A DNA stretch of 64,000 nt from Burkholderiales bacterium RIFCSPHIGHO2_01_FULL_63_240 (GTDB lineage: Bacteria > Pseudomonadota > Gammaproteobacteria > Burkholderiales > Burkholderiaceae_C), in contig MERU01000009.1 in NCBI GenBank assembly GCA_001770725.1, forward strand, positions 62,001 through 126,000. The letters are read 5' to 3'. The position numbers and the translations under genes were made by a program. The notes under the pieces were generated by a model, which saw nothing but the letters and a program-made list of their open reading frames with translations, had not been told where the DNA came from and ran no database searches. Shown one piece after another: positions 44,073-53,834 of the stretch (position 1 is its first letter; each line of letters opens with the position of its first letter).

Positions 44073-44705
44073 TCAGCCGCCCCAGCGCACCTGCGGCAAG
44101 CCCTCGAGCTGTTGCACCACGCCTTCAGACAGGCTCAGGCGGCCTTCGACCAGCCAGCGCACCGATTGGGGGTAGATGTGGTGCTCCTGCGCGAGCACGC
44201 GGCTCGACAGCGTGTCGGCCGTGTCTCCCGCCAGAACCGGCACCGCAGCTTGCATGACGATGGGACCATGGTCGAGCTCAGGCGTGACGAAGTGCACCGT
44301 GGCCCCGGCCAGTTTGCAGCCGGCCTCGATGGCGCGCTGGTGGGTGTGCAGCCCGGGGAAGGCCGGCAGCAGAGAGGGGTGGATGTTGAGCAGGCGCCCG
44401 TCGTAGTGGCGCACGAAACCCTCGGTCAGGATGCGCATGAAGCCGGCCAGCACCACGACGTCGGGCGAGAAACCGTCGATCACCTTGGCCAGTTCGGCGT
44501 CGAAGGCTTCCCGCGAGGTGAAAGCCTTGTGGTCGACCACCGCCGTGGCGATGCCATGCGAGGCGGCGAACCGCAGCCCCGAGGCATCGGCCTTGTTGCT
44601 GATCACGGCCGCGATGCGGGCGGGCCAGCTTTCTTGCTGGCAGGCGTGCACGATGGCTTCCATGTTGGAGCCGCGGCCGCTGATGAGGATGACGATGGAT
44701 TTCAT
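44073..44705 (-). CDS. purN: Phosphoribosylglycinamide formyltransferase
   Basis: 210 residues. Third step of purine synthesis: formyl transfer from 10-formyl-THF to GAR. N-terminal [11 protein letters not shown] binds phosphate. Catalytic residues are Asn107 and His109 ([14 protein letters not shown]) and Asp145 (ELDHGPIV). Full-length and normal. A -10-like TAAAAT at 44718-44723 lies 12 bases from the ATG, implying a very short leader. Divergent from trpS across a spacer filled by repeat elements. Confidence 0.95.
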   Translation of the reverse strand: MKSIVILISGRGSNMEAIVHACQQESWPARIAAVISNKADASGLRFAASHGIATAVVDHKAFTSREAFDAELAKVIDGFSPDVVVLAGFMRILTEGFVRHYDGRLLNIHPSLLPAFPGLHTHQRAIEAGCKLAGATVHFVTPELDHGPIVMQAAVPVLAGDTADTLSSRVLAQEHHIYPQSVRWLVEGRLSLSEGVVQQLEGLPQVRWGG

Positions 44706-44717
44706 GGTGAGCCGTGC

Positions 44718-44723
44718 ATTTTA
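44718..44723 (-). promoter_or_regulatory. Putative -10 element of purN
   Basis: TAAAAT read on the minus strand, in CCTAAAATGCAC, 12 bases before the purN ATG. The same CCTAAAATNCAC context precedes trpS. No convincing -35 was found. Confidence 0.45.
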
Positions 44724-44777
44724 GGTTCTTGGGGGCGGGGTAGGTTTTTAGGTTGGGTTTCGTGCTGCGGCTGGGGC

Positions 44778-44936
44778 GTGGCTCGCTGGGTGGGGAGCGT
44801 GTGAGCCGGCCCTGCGCGGGGCACCACCGAGCGCTGCATTCGTCACCCCTTGAACACCGGCCAGGTGGTTGCCGAGCCATGACACCGCACATGTCGGGCC
44901 GGCTCACACGCTCCCCACCCACCGAACCCGAGCCAC
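44778..44936 (+). repeat. Palindromic intergenic element, copy 2
   Basis: Inner arms 44788-44811 and 44897-44920 are perfect 24-base inverted repeats whose sequence is unlike those of copies 1 and 3. Outer arms GTGGCTCG (44778-44785) and CGAGCCAC (44929-44936) are also perfect. The core keeps CTGCGCGGGGCACCACCG, TCACCCCTTGAAC and GACACCGCACATGTCGGG. Same orientation as copy 1. It lies in the purN-trpS divergent spacer. Confidence 0.85.
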
Positions 44937-44955
44937 CGCGCACTGCGTGGGTTGC

Positions 44956-44995
44956 GGAAGAAGGCGGGCGACGCCAGCGTCGCCCGCCTTCTTCC
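44956..44995. terminator. 19-bp hairpin between element copies 2 and 3
   Basis: GGAAGAAGGCGGGCGACGC (44956-44974) pairs exactly with 44977-44995 around a two-base CA loop. It is the same hairpin type as at 703-737. Here it sits between divergent genes, where a terminator has no transcript from either neighbour to end, so a structural or element-borne role is likelier. Confidence 0.6.
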
Positions 44996-45004
44996 TTCTC
45001 CGCC

Positions 45005-45185
45005 TGCCACGGTTTGTCGCGGGATGGGGGCGAGGGGGGCCTGCGCAGGCCCGACATGTGCGGTGTCATGGCTCTGCAACGGCCAGGCTCGCGTTCAAGG
45101 GGTGAGGTCAGCAAAGCGCGGTGGTGCCCCGCGCAGGGCCGGAGCAGGCCCCCCTCGCCCCCATCCCGTTGCTCCAACCGTGGCA
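45005..45185 (-). repeat. Palindromic intergenic element, copy 3 (inverted)
   Basis: Inner arms 45020-45044 and 45144-45168 are perfect 25-base inverted repeats; outer arms TGCCACGGTT (45005-45014) and AACCGTGGCA (45176-45185) are perfect over 10 bases. On the minus strand the core reads with the same conserved blocks as copies 1 and 2. Arms resemble copy 1 partly but contain compensated differences. Copies 2 and 3 face opposite ways around the hairpin at 44956-44995. Confidence 0.85.
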
Positions 45186-45215
45186 AACCCATCCCCAACC
45201 CATCCCCACCACCCC

Positions 45216-45221
45216 TAAAAT
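45216..45221 (+). promoter_or_regulatory. Putative -10 element of trpS
   Basis: TAAAAT ending 6 bases before the trpS ATG; transcription would begin at about the start codon. There is no Shine-Dalgarno in between, consistent with a leaderless mRNA. The -35 region is not recognisable. Confidence 0.45.
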
Positions 45222-45227
45222 CACCAG

Positions 45228-46571
45228 ATGAACCAGCGCGTCCTCACCGGCATCACCACCACCGGCACCCCCCACCTCGGCAACTACGTCGGCGCCATCC
45301 GCCCGGCGATCGCGGCCAGCCGCGAGAGCGGTGTCGAGAGCTTCTTCTTCCTGGCCGACTACCACGCCCTCATCAAGTGCGACGACCCGGCGCGCATCGC
45401 CCGCTCGCGCCTCGAAATCGCCGCCACCTGGCTGGCCGCAGGCCTCGACACCCAGCGCGTGACCTTCTACGCGCAAAGCGACATCCCCGAGATCACCGAG
45501 CTCAACTGGCTGCTGACCTGCGTGACCGCCAAGGGCCAGATGAACCGCGCCCACGCCTACAAGGCCTCGGTCGACGCCAACGAGGCCAAGGGCGCCGAGC
45601 CCGACGACGGCGTCACCATGGGCCTGTTCTGCTATCCGGTGCTCATGGCCGCCGACATCCTCATGTTCAACGCCCATCGCGTGCCCGTCGGCCGCGACCA
45701 GGTGCAGCACATCGAGATGGCGCGCGACGTGGCCCAGCGCTTCAACCACCTCTACGGTGCGGGCAAAGAGCTGTTCGTGCTGCCCGAGGCCGAGATCGAA
45801 GAGAGCGTGGCCACCTTGCCCGGCCTGGACGGCCGCAAGATGAGCAAGAGCTACGACAACACCGTGCCCCTGTTCGAAGGCGGTGCCAAGGGCCTCAAAG
45901 ACGCCATCGCCCGCGTGGTGACCGACTCCCGCCTGCCGGGTGAGCCCAAGGACCCCGAGGCCTCGCACCTGGTCACCCTCCACGATGCTTTCGCCGACGC
46001 CGCCACCCGCGAGGCCTTCCGCCGCGACCTGGTCGCCGGCCTGGGCTGGGGCGATGCCAAGCAGCGCGTGGTCGACCTGATCGAGGCCCACGTGGGCCCG
46101 ATGCGCGCGCAGTACGCCGAGCTGGTCGCCCACCCCGAGCGCATCGAAGAGGTGCTGCAGGCTGGCGCCGACAAGGCCCGCCGCACGGCCACGCCTTTCA
46201 TCGCTGAGCTGCGCCAGGCCGTGGGCCTGCGCAAGATGGTGGCCGTGGCCCAACCGGCCGCCAAGGCCGCTGCCGACAAGCAAGCGCTGCCTCAGATCAA
46301 GCAGTACCGCGAAGCGGACGGCCTGTTCTACTTCAAGCTCACCACCCACCAGGGCGCGCTGCTGCTGCAAAGCCGTGGCCTGGCCGATGGCCGCGAGGCC
46401 GGTAACTGGGTCAAGCGCCTGAAGGCCGAAGGCGACGCCGCCCTGGCCGAGGCCCCGGTGGCGCGCGCCGAAGGCGTGGACGCCCAGGCCGTGTCCGACG
46501 CCCTGGCCGCCCTGGTCGACGCCACGCGCGCAGCCGAGGCCGACAAAGCGGCCAAGGCCGCGCAAGCCTGA
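45228..46571 (+). CDS. trpS: Tryptophanyl-tRNA synthetase
   Basis: 447 residues. Class I signatures: TTGTPHLGNYVG (HIGH-like, 10-21) and KMSKS at 204-208 (LDGRKMSKSYD). The core of about 330 residues charges tRNA-Trp. An extra 110-residue C-terminal domain (QYREADGLFYFKLTTHQGAL, SRGLADGREAGNWVKRLKAE) ends in an Ala/Lys/Asp tail; longer TrpS proteins like this occur in betaproteobacteria. Probably leaderless. Complete and normal. Confidence 0.95.
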   Translation: MNQRVLTGITTTGTPHLGNYVGAIRPAIAASRESGVESFFFLADYHALIKCDDPARIARSRLEIAATWLAAGLDTQRVTFYAQSDIPEITELNWLLTCVTAKGQMNRAHAYKASVDANEAKGAEPDDGVTMGLFCYPVLMAADILMFNAHRVPVGRDQVQHIEMARDVAQRFNHLYGAGKELFVLPEAEIEESVATLPGLDGRKMSKSYDNTVPLFEGGAKGLKDAIARVVTDSRLPGEPKDPEASHLVTLHDAFADAATREAFRRDLVAGLGWGDAKQRVVDLIEAHVGPMRAQYAELVAHPERIEEVLQAGADKARRTATPFIAELRQAVGLRKMVAVAQPAAKAAADKQALPQIKQYREADGLFYFKLTTHQGALLLQSRGLADGREAGNWVKRLKAEGDAALAEAPVARAEGVDAQAVSDALAALVDATRAAEADKAAKAAQA

Positions 46572-46614
46572 CGCCGGCTGCGCGCCTTCCCTTCTTGCAC
46601 ACCGTCAGCAGACC

Positions 46615-47097
46615 ATGGCCGGCATCCACATCACCGACATCGAGTCCGCCATCAACTGGTGGCGCGAGCGCTCGCCTTCGCCCGACGGCATCAGCCTGGC
46701 GCCGGAGGTGAAAAAGCTCGCCGAGGTCTACGCGCTGATGGTCTACCACCATGAGCAGCTGTGCGACGAGGACTCCATGCCCCGCGCGGCCTACCAGGCC
46801 TGGCTGAAGTGGTACGAAACCACGCCCGACACGCCGTGCATCGCCATTTGCTCGACCAGCCAGGGCGATGACCTGTGCAAGGGCTGCGGGCGCACCTTCG
46901 ACGAGGTGCAGCTGTGGCCCGAGATGAGCCCGGGCGAAAAGCGCGAGACCTGGCGGCGCATCACCATCGAGTCCAGCGCCTGGCGCTTCAACCGCTATGC
47001 CGAGCGCGCCGCCGAAGGCCGCCAGTCGGGTGCGGGCAGCGCAACGGGCATGGCGCCCGAGGGCGATCAGGCCGAGCGGGAAACCCGGGCGCCCTGA
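46615..47097 (+). CDS. DUF3717 + DUF1289 protein
   Basis: 160 residues. N-terminal IHITDIESAINWWRERSPSP is the DUF3717 pattern (about 3-70). The middle carries DUF1289 with its Cys motif: DTPCIAICSTSQGDDLCKGC (Cys spacing that can bind a metal) and GRTFDEVQLWPEMSPGEKR. The C-terminal tail is low complexity. Function unknown. It starts 43 bases after trpS; its 3' end overlaps the convergent gene by 31 bases. Confidence 0.85.
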   Translation: MAGIHITDIESAINWWRERSPSPDGISLAPEVKKLAEVYALMVYHHEQLCDEDSMPRAAYQAWLKWYETTPDTPCIAICSTSQGDDLCKGCGRTFDEVQLWPEMSPGEKRETWRRITIESSAWRFNRYAERAAEGRQSGAGSATGMAPEGDQAERETRAP

Positions 47098-47846
47098 GGC
47101 GCGGCCACCACCGGCTGGCGCGTGCGCGTGCGGTCGCGCCAGACCTTGCGCAGGAAGGGCCCGATGGCCATGAAGAAGGCCTTCAGGTCGGCGCGGGCGA
47201 TGCAGGGCAGCTCCGTGCCTTGCGCCCACGTCGGGTTGAGGCGCTCGAAGTGGCGAATGTCCGGGTCGCAGCGCATGTCGTCGGTGATGTCGGCCACATC
47301 CGGCTTGAGGCGGTTGGCGTCGTCACCGAAGTGCAGCAGCATCGTGTCCCGATCGAGCTTGCCGGGGAACATCGCTTCGCAGTAGCTGGCCACCATCTCC
47401 GCCATGTCGGGGTTGGCCTGCGCGCGGCGGGGGTGGAAGTCGGGGAAGTTGCGTGCCATCAGCAGGTAGGTCTTGTAGCCCTTGCTGATGAGCAGCCAGT
47501 ACTGGGGCGTCAGCGGCGCCTTGATGGCTTCGACGAACAGCTTCCAGGCGAAAGCCTGCTGCAGCGTGCGAGAGCCCCGGTGAGCGCTCTCGATGATGGT
47601 GTCGCCGCTGAACAGGCCCTTGGCCTTGCGACCGCCCAGCTCGAACTGGTAGACGCCCAGCGTCGAGAAACCGACGATCTCGCCGTCGCTGCGGCGGCGC
47701 ACGACGAAGACGCCTTCCTTGCGTGAGAGGTCGTCCATGAAGGTGGCCAGCGGGCTGCTCGCGTAATGGGCCTCGAACAGCGCGTGCATGCGCAGGACAT
47801 CGGTGACCGTGAGCGTCTGGACCTTCTGGTAGCGGGTGGTGAGCAT
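47067..47846 (-). CDS. Hypothetical protein, GNAT-like fold possible
   Basis: 259 residues, no signal or membrane segment. Features such as GVFVVRRRSDGEIVGFSTLG and GLFSGDTIIESAHRGSRTLQ resemble the beta-strand and CoA-loop layout of acetyltransferases, but the A-site motif is not clear, so the fold is tentative. Later blocks include YWLLISKGYKTYLLMARNFP and DADRETM-like polar runs. Start ATG 47846. Unrecognised family. Confidence 0.65.
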   Translation of the reverse strand: MLTTRYQKVQTLTVTDVLRMHALFEAHYASSPLATFMDDLSRKEGVFVVRRRSDGEIVGFSTLGVYQFELGGRKAKGLFSGDTIIESAHRGSRTLQQAFAWKLFVEAIKAPLTPQYWLLISKGYKTYLLMARNFPDFHPRRAQANPDMAEMVASYCEAMFPGKLDRDTMLLHFGDDANRLKPDVADITDDMRCDPDIRHFERLNPTWAQGTELPCIARADLKAFFMAIGPFLRKVWRDRTRTRQPVVAAPQGARVSRSA

Positions 47847-47987
47847 GTTGGCGGGCGGTTGGTGTGGCTTGGGGCGGATCTTCCCGGGCCACGGCCGCCC
47901 TCCCGCACAGGGTTTACGAGCCGAATTGATGCCTCACGCTTAAATGGGGGGTGTTTGAAACGGTGTGTTTTTCCCAGTGTGGTCTAT

Positions 47988-48827
47988 TCAATCGTTCGTT
48001 TGAACCGGCAGGGGGAAAGGCGCCAGCGGCGCGTGCCCGGCAGGGTAGCTTTCCTTGCCCGGGCGGCCCTTGAGCGGCGGCATCTCGATGGGCTCGGTCG
48101 GCACCTTCTGGTCAGGCAGGTGATCGAGCAGGTGGCGCAGCAGGGTCAGGCGCCCCAGGCGCTGGTCGTTGAAGTCCACCAGCGTCCAGGGGGCGTGCTC
48201 GGTGTGGGTGGCCTTGAGCATGGCGTTGCGGGCCCGGCCGTAGTCGGCGTACTGGGTGCGCGCCACCACGTCCACGGGCGAGAGCTTCCAGCGCTTGAGC
48301 GGGTCGGCCAGGCGTTCGGCGAAGCGCTCTTCCTGCTCGGCCTGGTCCACGCACAGCCAGTACTTGAACAGCAGCAGCCCGTCGTCCACCAGCATGCGTT
48401 CGAACTGCGGCGCGGTCTGGAGGAACTGGCGGTATTCGGCGTCGGTGCAAAAGCCCATGACCTTCTCGACGCCGGCGCGGTTGTACCAGCTGCGGTCGAA
48501 CATGGCCACGTTGCCGGCCGAGGGCAGGTGGGGCACGTAGCGCTGGAAGTACCACTGGCCGCGCTCCTGCTCGGAAGGCTTGCCCAGGGCCACCACCTGG
48601 CAGCGGCGCGGGTCGAGCACATCGGAGATGGCGCGGATGGCGCCGCTCTTGCCCGCCGTGTCGCGCCCCTCGAAGATGATGAGCAGGCGCTTGTGGCAGT
48701 GGGCCAGCCAGCGCGACATCTGCGCCAGCTCCAGCTGCATCGGCTCCAGCGCGGCTTCGTATTCCTTGCGGCCGAGTTTTTCGCCGTCTTTCCTGCCATT
48801 TGGTGATCGGCCCGATTTCTTGCCCAT
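47988..48827 (-). CDS. ppk2: Polyphosphate kinase 2
   Basis: 279 residues from ATG 48827 (GGAGG six bases upstream; ATG 48833 abuts the ribosome site and is less likely). Walker A FEGRDTAGKSG (52-62), then MFDRSWYNRAGVEKVMGF (Walker-B-like Asp and lid) and KYWLCVDQAEQEERF. Class I PPK2 enzymes phosphorylate nucleoside diphosphates (typically GDP or ADP) with polyphosphate, or the reverse. Cytoplasmic. Full length for the family. Confidence 0.93.
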   Translation of the reverse strand: MGKKSGRSPNGRKDGEKLGRKEYEAALEPMQLELAQMSRWLAHCHKRLLIIFEGRDTAGKSGAIRAISDVLDPRRCQVVALGKPSEQERGQWYFQRYVPHLPSAGNVAMFDRSWYNRAGVEKVMGFCTDAEYRQFLQTAPQFERMLVDDGLLLFKYWLCVDQAEQEERFAERLADPLKRWKLSPVDVVARTQYADYGRARNAMLKATHTEHAPWTLVDFNDQRLGRLTLLRHLLDHLPDQKVPTEPIEMPPLKGRPGKESYPAGHAPLAPFPLPVQTND

Positions 48828-48911
48828 GCGCATCCTCCGGTTCGGTGTCGGCTTTCGACCTTAACCGATGGCGCGCTGCCCCGCCTCGATGGGCCTCGAT
48901 AGAATCGGGGC

Positions 48912-50710
<1,799 letters not shown>

Positions 50711-50714
<4 letters not shown>

Positions 50715-51094
50715 TCGACGCAGCGGGACGCCTCCAACGCAGCCTGCTGGTTGCCGCTGGGGTGATCTCGCTGGGCCTGGCCGTGGCCGGGGCCATCCTG
50801 CCCGGCCTGCCCACCACGCCGTTCGTGCTGTTGGCCGCGGGCTGCTTTGCCAAGTCCTCTCCGCGCATGCACGCCTGGCTGCTGGCCAATCGCTGGCTGG
50901 GCCCCATGGTGCGCGACTGGGAGTCGCACCGCTCCTTGCCCTTGAAGGTCAAGTGGCTGGCCACCACCATGATGCTGGTGATGGTGACGTTGTCGGCCTG
51001 GCACCTGTCTGCGCGGCCCTGGTTGGCCGCCGTGGTGGTGGGCTCGGGCCTGCTGGGCGCCTGGGTGGTCTGGCGCATCCCCACCCGGCGCTGA
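50711..51094 (+). CDS. DUF454/YbaN family inner-membrane protein
   Basis: 127 residues starting at GTG 50711, overlapping the glnS stop by 4 bases (GTGA), so translation is coupled. Three hydrophobic segments. LPGLPTTPFVLLAAGCFAKS and SPRMHAWLLANRWLGPMVRDW are the diagnostic DUF454 sequences. Function unknown; often an orphan near housekeeping genes. Confidence 0.9.
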
Positions 51095-51133
51095 GCCACC
51101 GGGCGCAGCAGGCCTCGTCCGCTGAGGCATGAA

Positions 51134-51157
51134 CGCATCAGCGCATCAGCGCATCAG
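51134..51157. repeat. Three perfect tandem copies of CGCATCAG
   Basis: An 8-base unit repeated at 51134, 51142 and 51150. The last copy runs into the stop codon of the minus-strand gene 51154-52731, so slippage here could alter that protein's C-terminus by a few residues. Confidence 0.85.
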
Positions 51158-52731
51158 CGCAGCTCGCCGGCCGACTGCAGTCGAGACAGCAGCTCGTCCA
51201 TCTGCTTGAGCTGCTCGCGCTTGCGGCCCAGCGCCAGCTTGGTCGCGACCTTGCTGCCTTCGAGCGCCGCGGCCTCGAAGGTGCGGTGCGGCACGACCTC
51301 CTTGATCGTGGGCAACTCGGCCAGCTTGCTGGCCACGCCGGTGAGCATGCCGCCCATGGCCGCATGGGCGATGTCCTGGTTGCGCAGGGCGGTGGCGGCG
51401 TCGCCCTGGTCTAGCAACCTGAGGGCCTCGGCCTCACCCAAGCTCTCCGACAAGGTGTCCAGCACGAAGGCGTTCACCTCCCACGGTGCCACGCGGCGCG
51501 ACAGGCTTTGCAGCAAGGCGGCGCCGGCTTCGGTCAACTCGGTCACGGTGGCTTCCTTGATGGGCTTGAGCTCGAGCTCTTCCATCAGCGGGAAGCGCGA
51601 GAGTTCTTCGAGCACCAGCGGGAAGCGCAGGCACTTGCGCACCTTCTTGGGCATCAGCCAGGTCGCCAGGTTCACGTAGTGCTCGCGGATGCGCTTGAGC
51701 GCTTCGGTGTCCACCCCTGCAGGCGCTTGCAGGCCGTTGAAACCAGGCTCGCCGGTGCCATCGATGTTGATGTTGATGAAGTGGTGCCAGGTCGAGTCGG
51801 TGCTCACGCGGCCCTTGTTGGCGCGGTGCCCGTCGTAGGCCACGATGGCGGCGAACAGCCTGGGGCTGAGCGCCTGCTTGGCACCGGTGGGGCCGCCCGG
51901 GAAACCGTCGCCATGCGACACCGACATCGCCACGACCTCGGGTGACAAGGCGGCGCCGGTGAGGTCGTCGGGCCATTCCGGCACCGACTGCCCTCCCACC
52001 GTGAAACTGCCCGCCAGGCTGGCCGGCACCAGGCACTCGCCCTCGTGCGGGTGGTCGGGGTAGACCTCCATCGCGCGGCGCGGGGCCTTGAGTTGCACCA
52101 GCGGGTGCGGGCTGCCCACGCCACCGGCCTGGGTGCGGAAGTTCAGGTACAGGCGCTGCGGCTCGGTGTTGGACTGGTCGCTGAACTCTTCGCCTTCGTT
52201 GGGGCCTGAGAGGTTGGTCGAGAAGCGGTTGGTGTTGCTCACGTGGGGCGGTGTCTGCGCGGCCTTCCAGCGGCGCATGGCGCGCACACGCGGCACGTTG
52301 CCGCACAGCGAGGCGCCCAGTGTCTGGTGGTCGCCCGTGGCGAAGACGCCGCCGCCGGCTTCCATGAACTTGGCGATGGTGTCGACCTGCGCCGCAGGCA
52401 GGTCGCTCACGCCTTCGGAGCGTGCGCCGAACAGGAACACGACGTCGTAGCGCGAGATGACCAGGCCCTTGCTGGCGTCGTTGAAGTCGAAGTTGGGGAT
52501 GTCGGCGTTGGGGTCTGCGCTGCGGCTGGCGGTGACCACCTTGGGCGTCATGCCGTGGATGGTCGAGCCCTTGAGGGTGTTGACGAACTGCGTGAGGCCG
52601 AAGCCTTGTGTGGGGTCGAAGTTGAGCGTGTCGGTGACGACCAGCACACGTGGCTGGCACTCCTTGTAGAGGCTGATGATGTCGAGGCGATTGAGGGCAA
52701 CCAGGGGGCCCTGGAAGGCGATGGTGGGCAT
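51154..52731 (-). CDS. Hypothetical protein with ThuA/amidotransferase-like N-terminal domain
   Basis: 525 residues from ATG 52731 (AAGGA seven bases upstream). Residues 1-200 alternate strand and helix in the manner of class I glutamine-amidotransferase-like folds: RVLVVTDTLNFD, YDVVFLFGARSEGV, QVDTIAKFMEAGGGVFATGD. There is no catalytic Cys-His-Glu set. The middle (DGHRANKGRVSTDSTWHHF) and helical C-terminus (ALLQSLSRRVAPWEVNAFVL) are unrecognised. No signal peptide. It stands alone between DUF454 and a LysR gene. Function unknown. Confidence 0.68.
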   Translation of the reverse strand: MPTIAFQGPLVALNRLDIISLYKECQPRVLVVTDTLNFDPTQGFGLTQFVNTLKGSTIHGMTPKVVTASRSADPNADIPNFDFNDASKGLVISRYDVVFLFGARSEGVSDLPAAQVDTIAKFMEAGGGVFATGDHQTLGASLCGNVPRVRAMRRWKAAQTPPHVSNTNRFSTNLSGPNEGEEFSDQSNTEPQRLYLNFRTQAGGVGSPHPLVQLKAPRRAMEVYPDHPHEGECLVPASLAGSFTVGGQSVPEWPDDLTGAALSPEVVAMSVSHGDGFPGGPTGAKQALSPRLFAAIVAYDGHRANKGRVSTDSTWHHFININIDGTGEPGFNGLQAPAGVDTEALKRIREHYVNLATWLMPKKVRKCLRFPLVLEELSRFPLMEELELKPIKEATVTELTEAGAALLQSLSRRVAPWEVNAFVLDTLSESLGEAEALRLLDQGDAATALRNQDIAHAAMGGMLTGVASKLAELPTIKEVVPHRTFEAAALEGSKVATKLALGRKREQLKQMDELLSRLQSAGELR

Positions 52732-52820
52732 GGTGAGGTCCTTTCCTTGGGGTTTGCAGACAGCACCCGAACGGTAGGGACACGCAGCCCTCGACACATC
52801 CTGCGAACTAGGGCCTCCCC

Positions 52821-53729
52821 CTAGCTTGCGGCCACCCCCTCATGGGTGAGGCGCACGTGGTCGATGAAGGCGCGCAAGCCCGCCGACATCAGCTTGCGGC
52901 TGGGGTGATACAGGCAAAAGCCCGGCACGCGCGGGCACCAGTCGTCGAGCACGCTGACGAGTCGGCCGGCCTGCAAACCCGGCAGGGCGTGTTGCTCGTA
53001 GGTGTAGGCCAGGCCCACGCCCGCTTCGGCGGCCTGCACCATCAAATGCAGGTCGTCGCTGGCCAGCGGGCCGTCCACCTCGACCTGCACGGCGTGCTGG
53101 CGTTTGACGAACTCCCACTTGAAGTAGCTGCCGCTCGGAAAGCGGATGCGGATGCAGGGGTGGCGCTGCAGGTCGCGCGGGTGCTTGGGGCGGCCATGGC
53201 GGGCGATGTGATCGGGCGACGCCACCACCACGAAGCGCTGGGCCGGCCCGAGGGGCACGGCCACCATGTCCTGCTGCAGGCTTTCGCCAAAGCGCACGCC
53301 GGCGTCGAAGCCCTCGGCCACGATGTCGACGAAGCGGTCGTCGGCCACGACCTCCACCCGCATGCCGGGGTGGCGCTGCAAGAAAGTGCTGACCAGCGGC
53401 GGCAGCACCCACTGGCAGGCGGCACGCGGGGCGTTGATGCGAACGGTGCCCATGGGGCTGTCGCGGAAGGCGTTGATGTCCTCCAGCGCGCAGGCGATGT
53501 CCTGCAGGGCCGGGGCCAGGCGCGCGAGCAACTGCCTGCCCGCCTCGGTGGGCGACACGCTGCGCGTGGTCCGGTGCAGCAGGCGCAGGCCCAGGCGCTG
53601 CTCCAGGCCTTTGATGGTGTGGCTCAAGGCGGAGGCACTGACGCCCATCTCGACCGCGGCGCGGCGGAAGCTGCCCAGGCGGGCGACGGCCGAGAAGGCC
53701 TGGAGGTCCTGCAGGGGAGGGGTGCTCAT
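52821..53729 (-). CDS. LysR-family transcriptional regulator
   Basis: 302 residues. N-terminal winged HTH LQAFSAVARLGSFRRAAVEM, GVSASALSHTIKGLEQRLGL, RLLHRTTRSVSPTEAG. Effector domain from about residue 90. Divergent from the short-chain dehydrogenase gene, with a palindrome at 53742-53765; LysR proteins usually control the divergent neighbour. Complete. Confidence 0.93.
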   Translation of the reverse strand: MSTPPLQDLQAFSAVARLGSFRRAAVEMGVSASALSHTIKGLEQRLGLRLLHRTTRSVSPTEAGRQLLARLAPALQDIACALEDINAFRDSPMGTVRINAPRAACQWVLPPLVSTFLQRHPGMRVEVVADDRFVDIVAEGFDAGVRFGESLQQDMVAVPLGPAQRFVVVASPDHIARHGRPKHPRDLQRHPCIRIRFPSGSYFKWEFVKRQHAVQVEVDGPLASDDLHLMVQAAEAGVGLAYTYEQHALPGLQAGRLVSVLDDWCPRVPGFCLYHPSRKLMSAGLRAFIDHVRLTHEGVAAS

Positions 53730-53741
53730 TGCTGAATCCTG

Positions 53742-53765
53742 CTCATCAATGCATTGAATGATGAG
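53742..53765. promoter_or_regulatory. Candidate LysR operator
   Basis: CTCATCA and TGATGAG form perfect 7-base arms around a 10-base centre containing ATGCAT. It begins 12 bases upstream of the LysR ATG and 70 bases before the dehydrogenase, a usual autorepression/activation position. Confidence 0.45.
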
Positions 53766-53834
53766 CGGATTGTGCGGTGAATCGGGCGCGCCTACGCTGT
53801 GCCTGTTTTCAATTTCCCAACGCAGGAGTCAGAC

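Noticed and set aside
44778..45185. Interpretation of the palindromic elements as integron attC sites
   Set aside because: No integron integrase or gene cassettes are present, and attC sites lack the long conserved core seen here.
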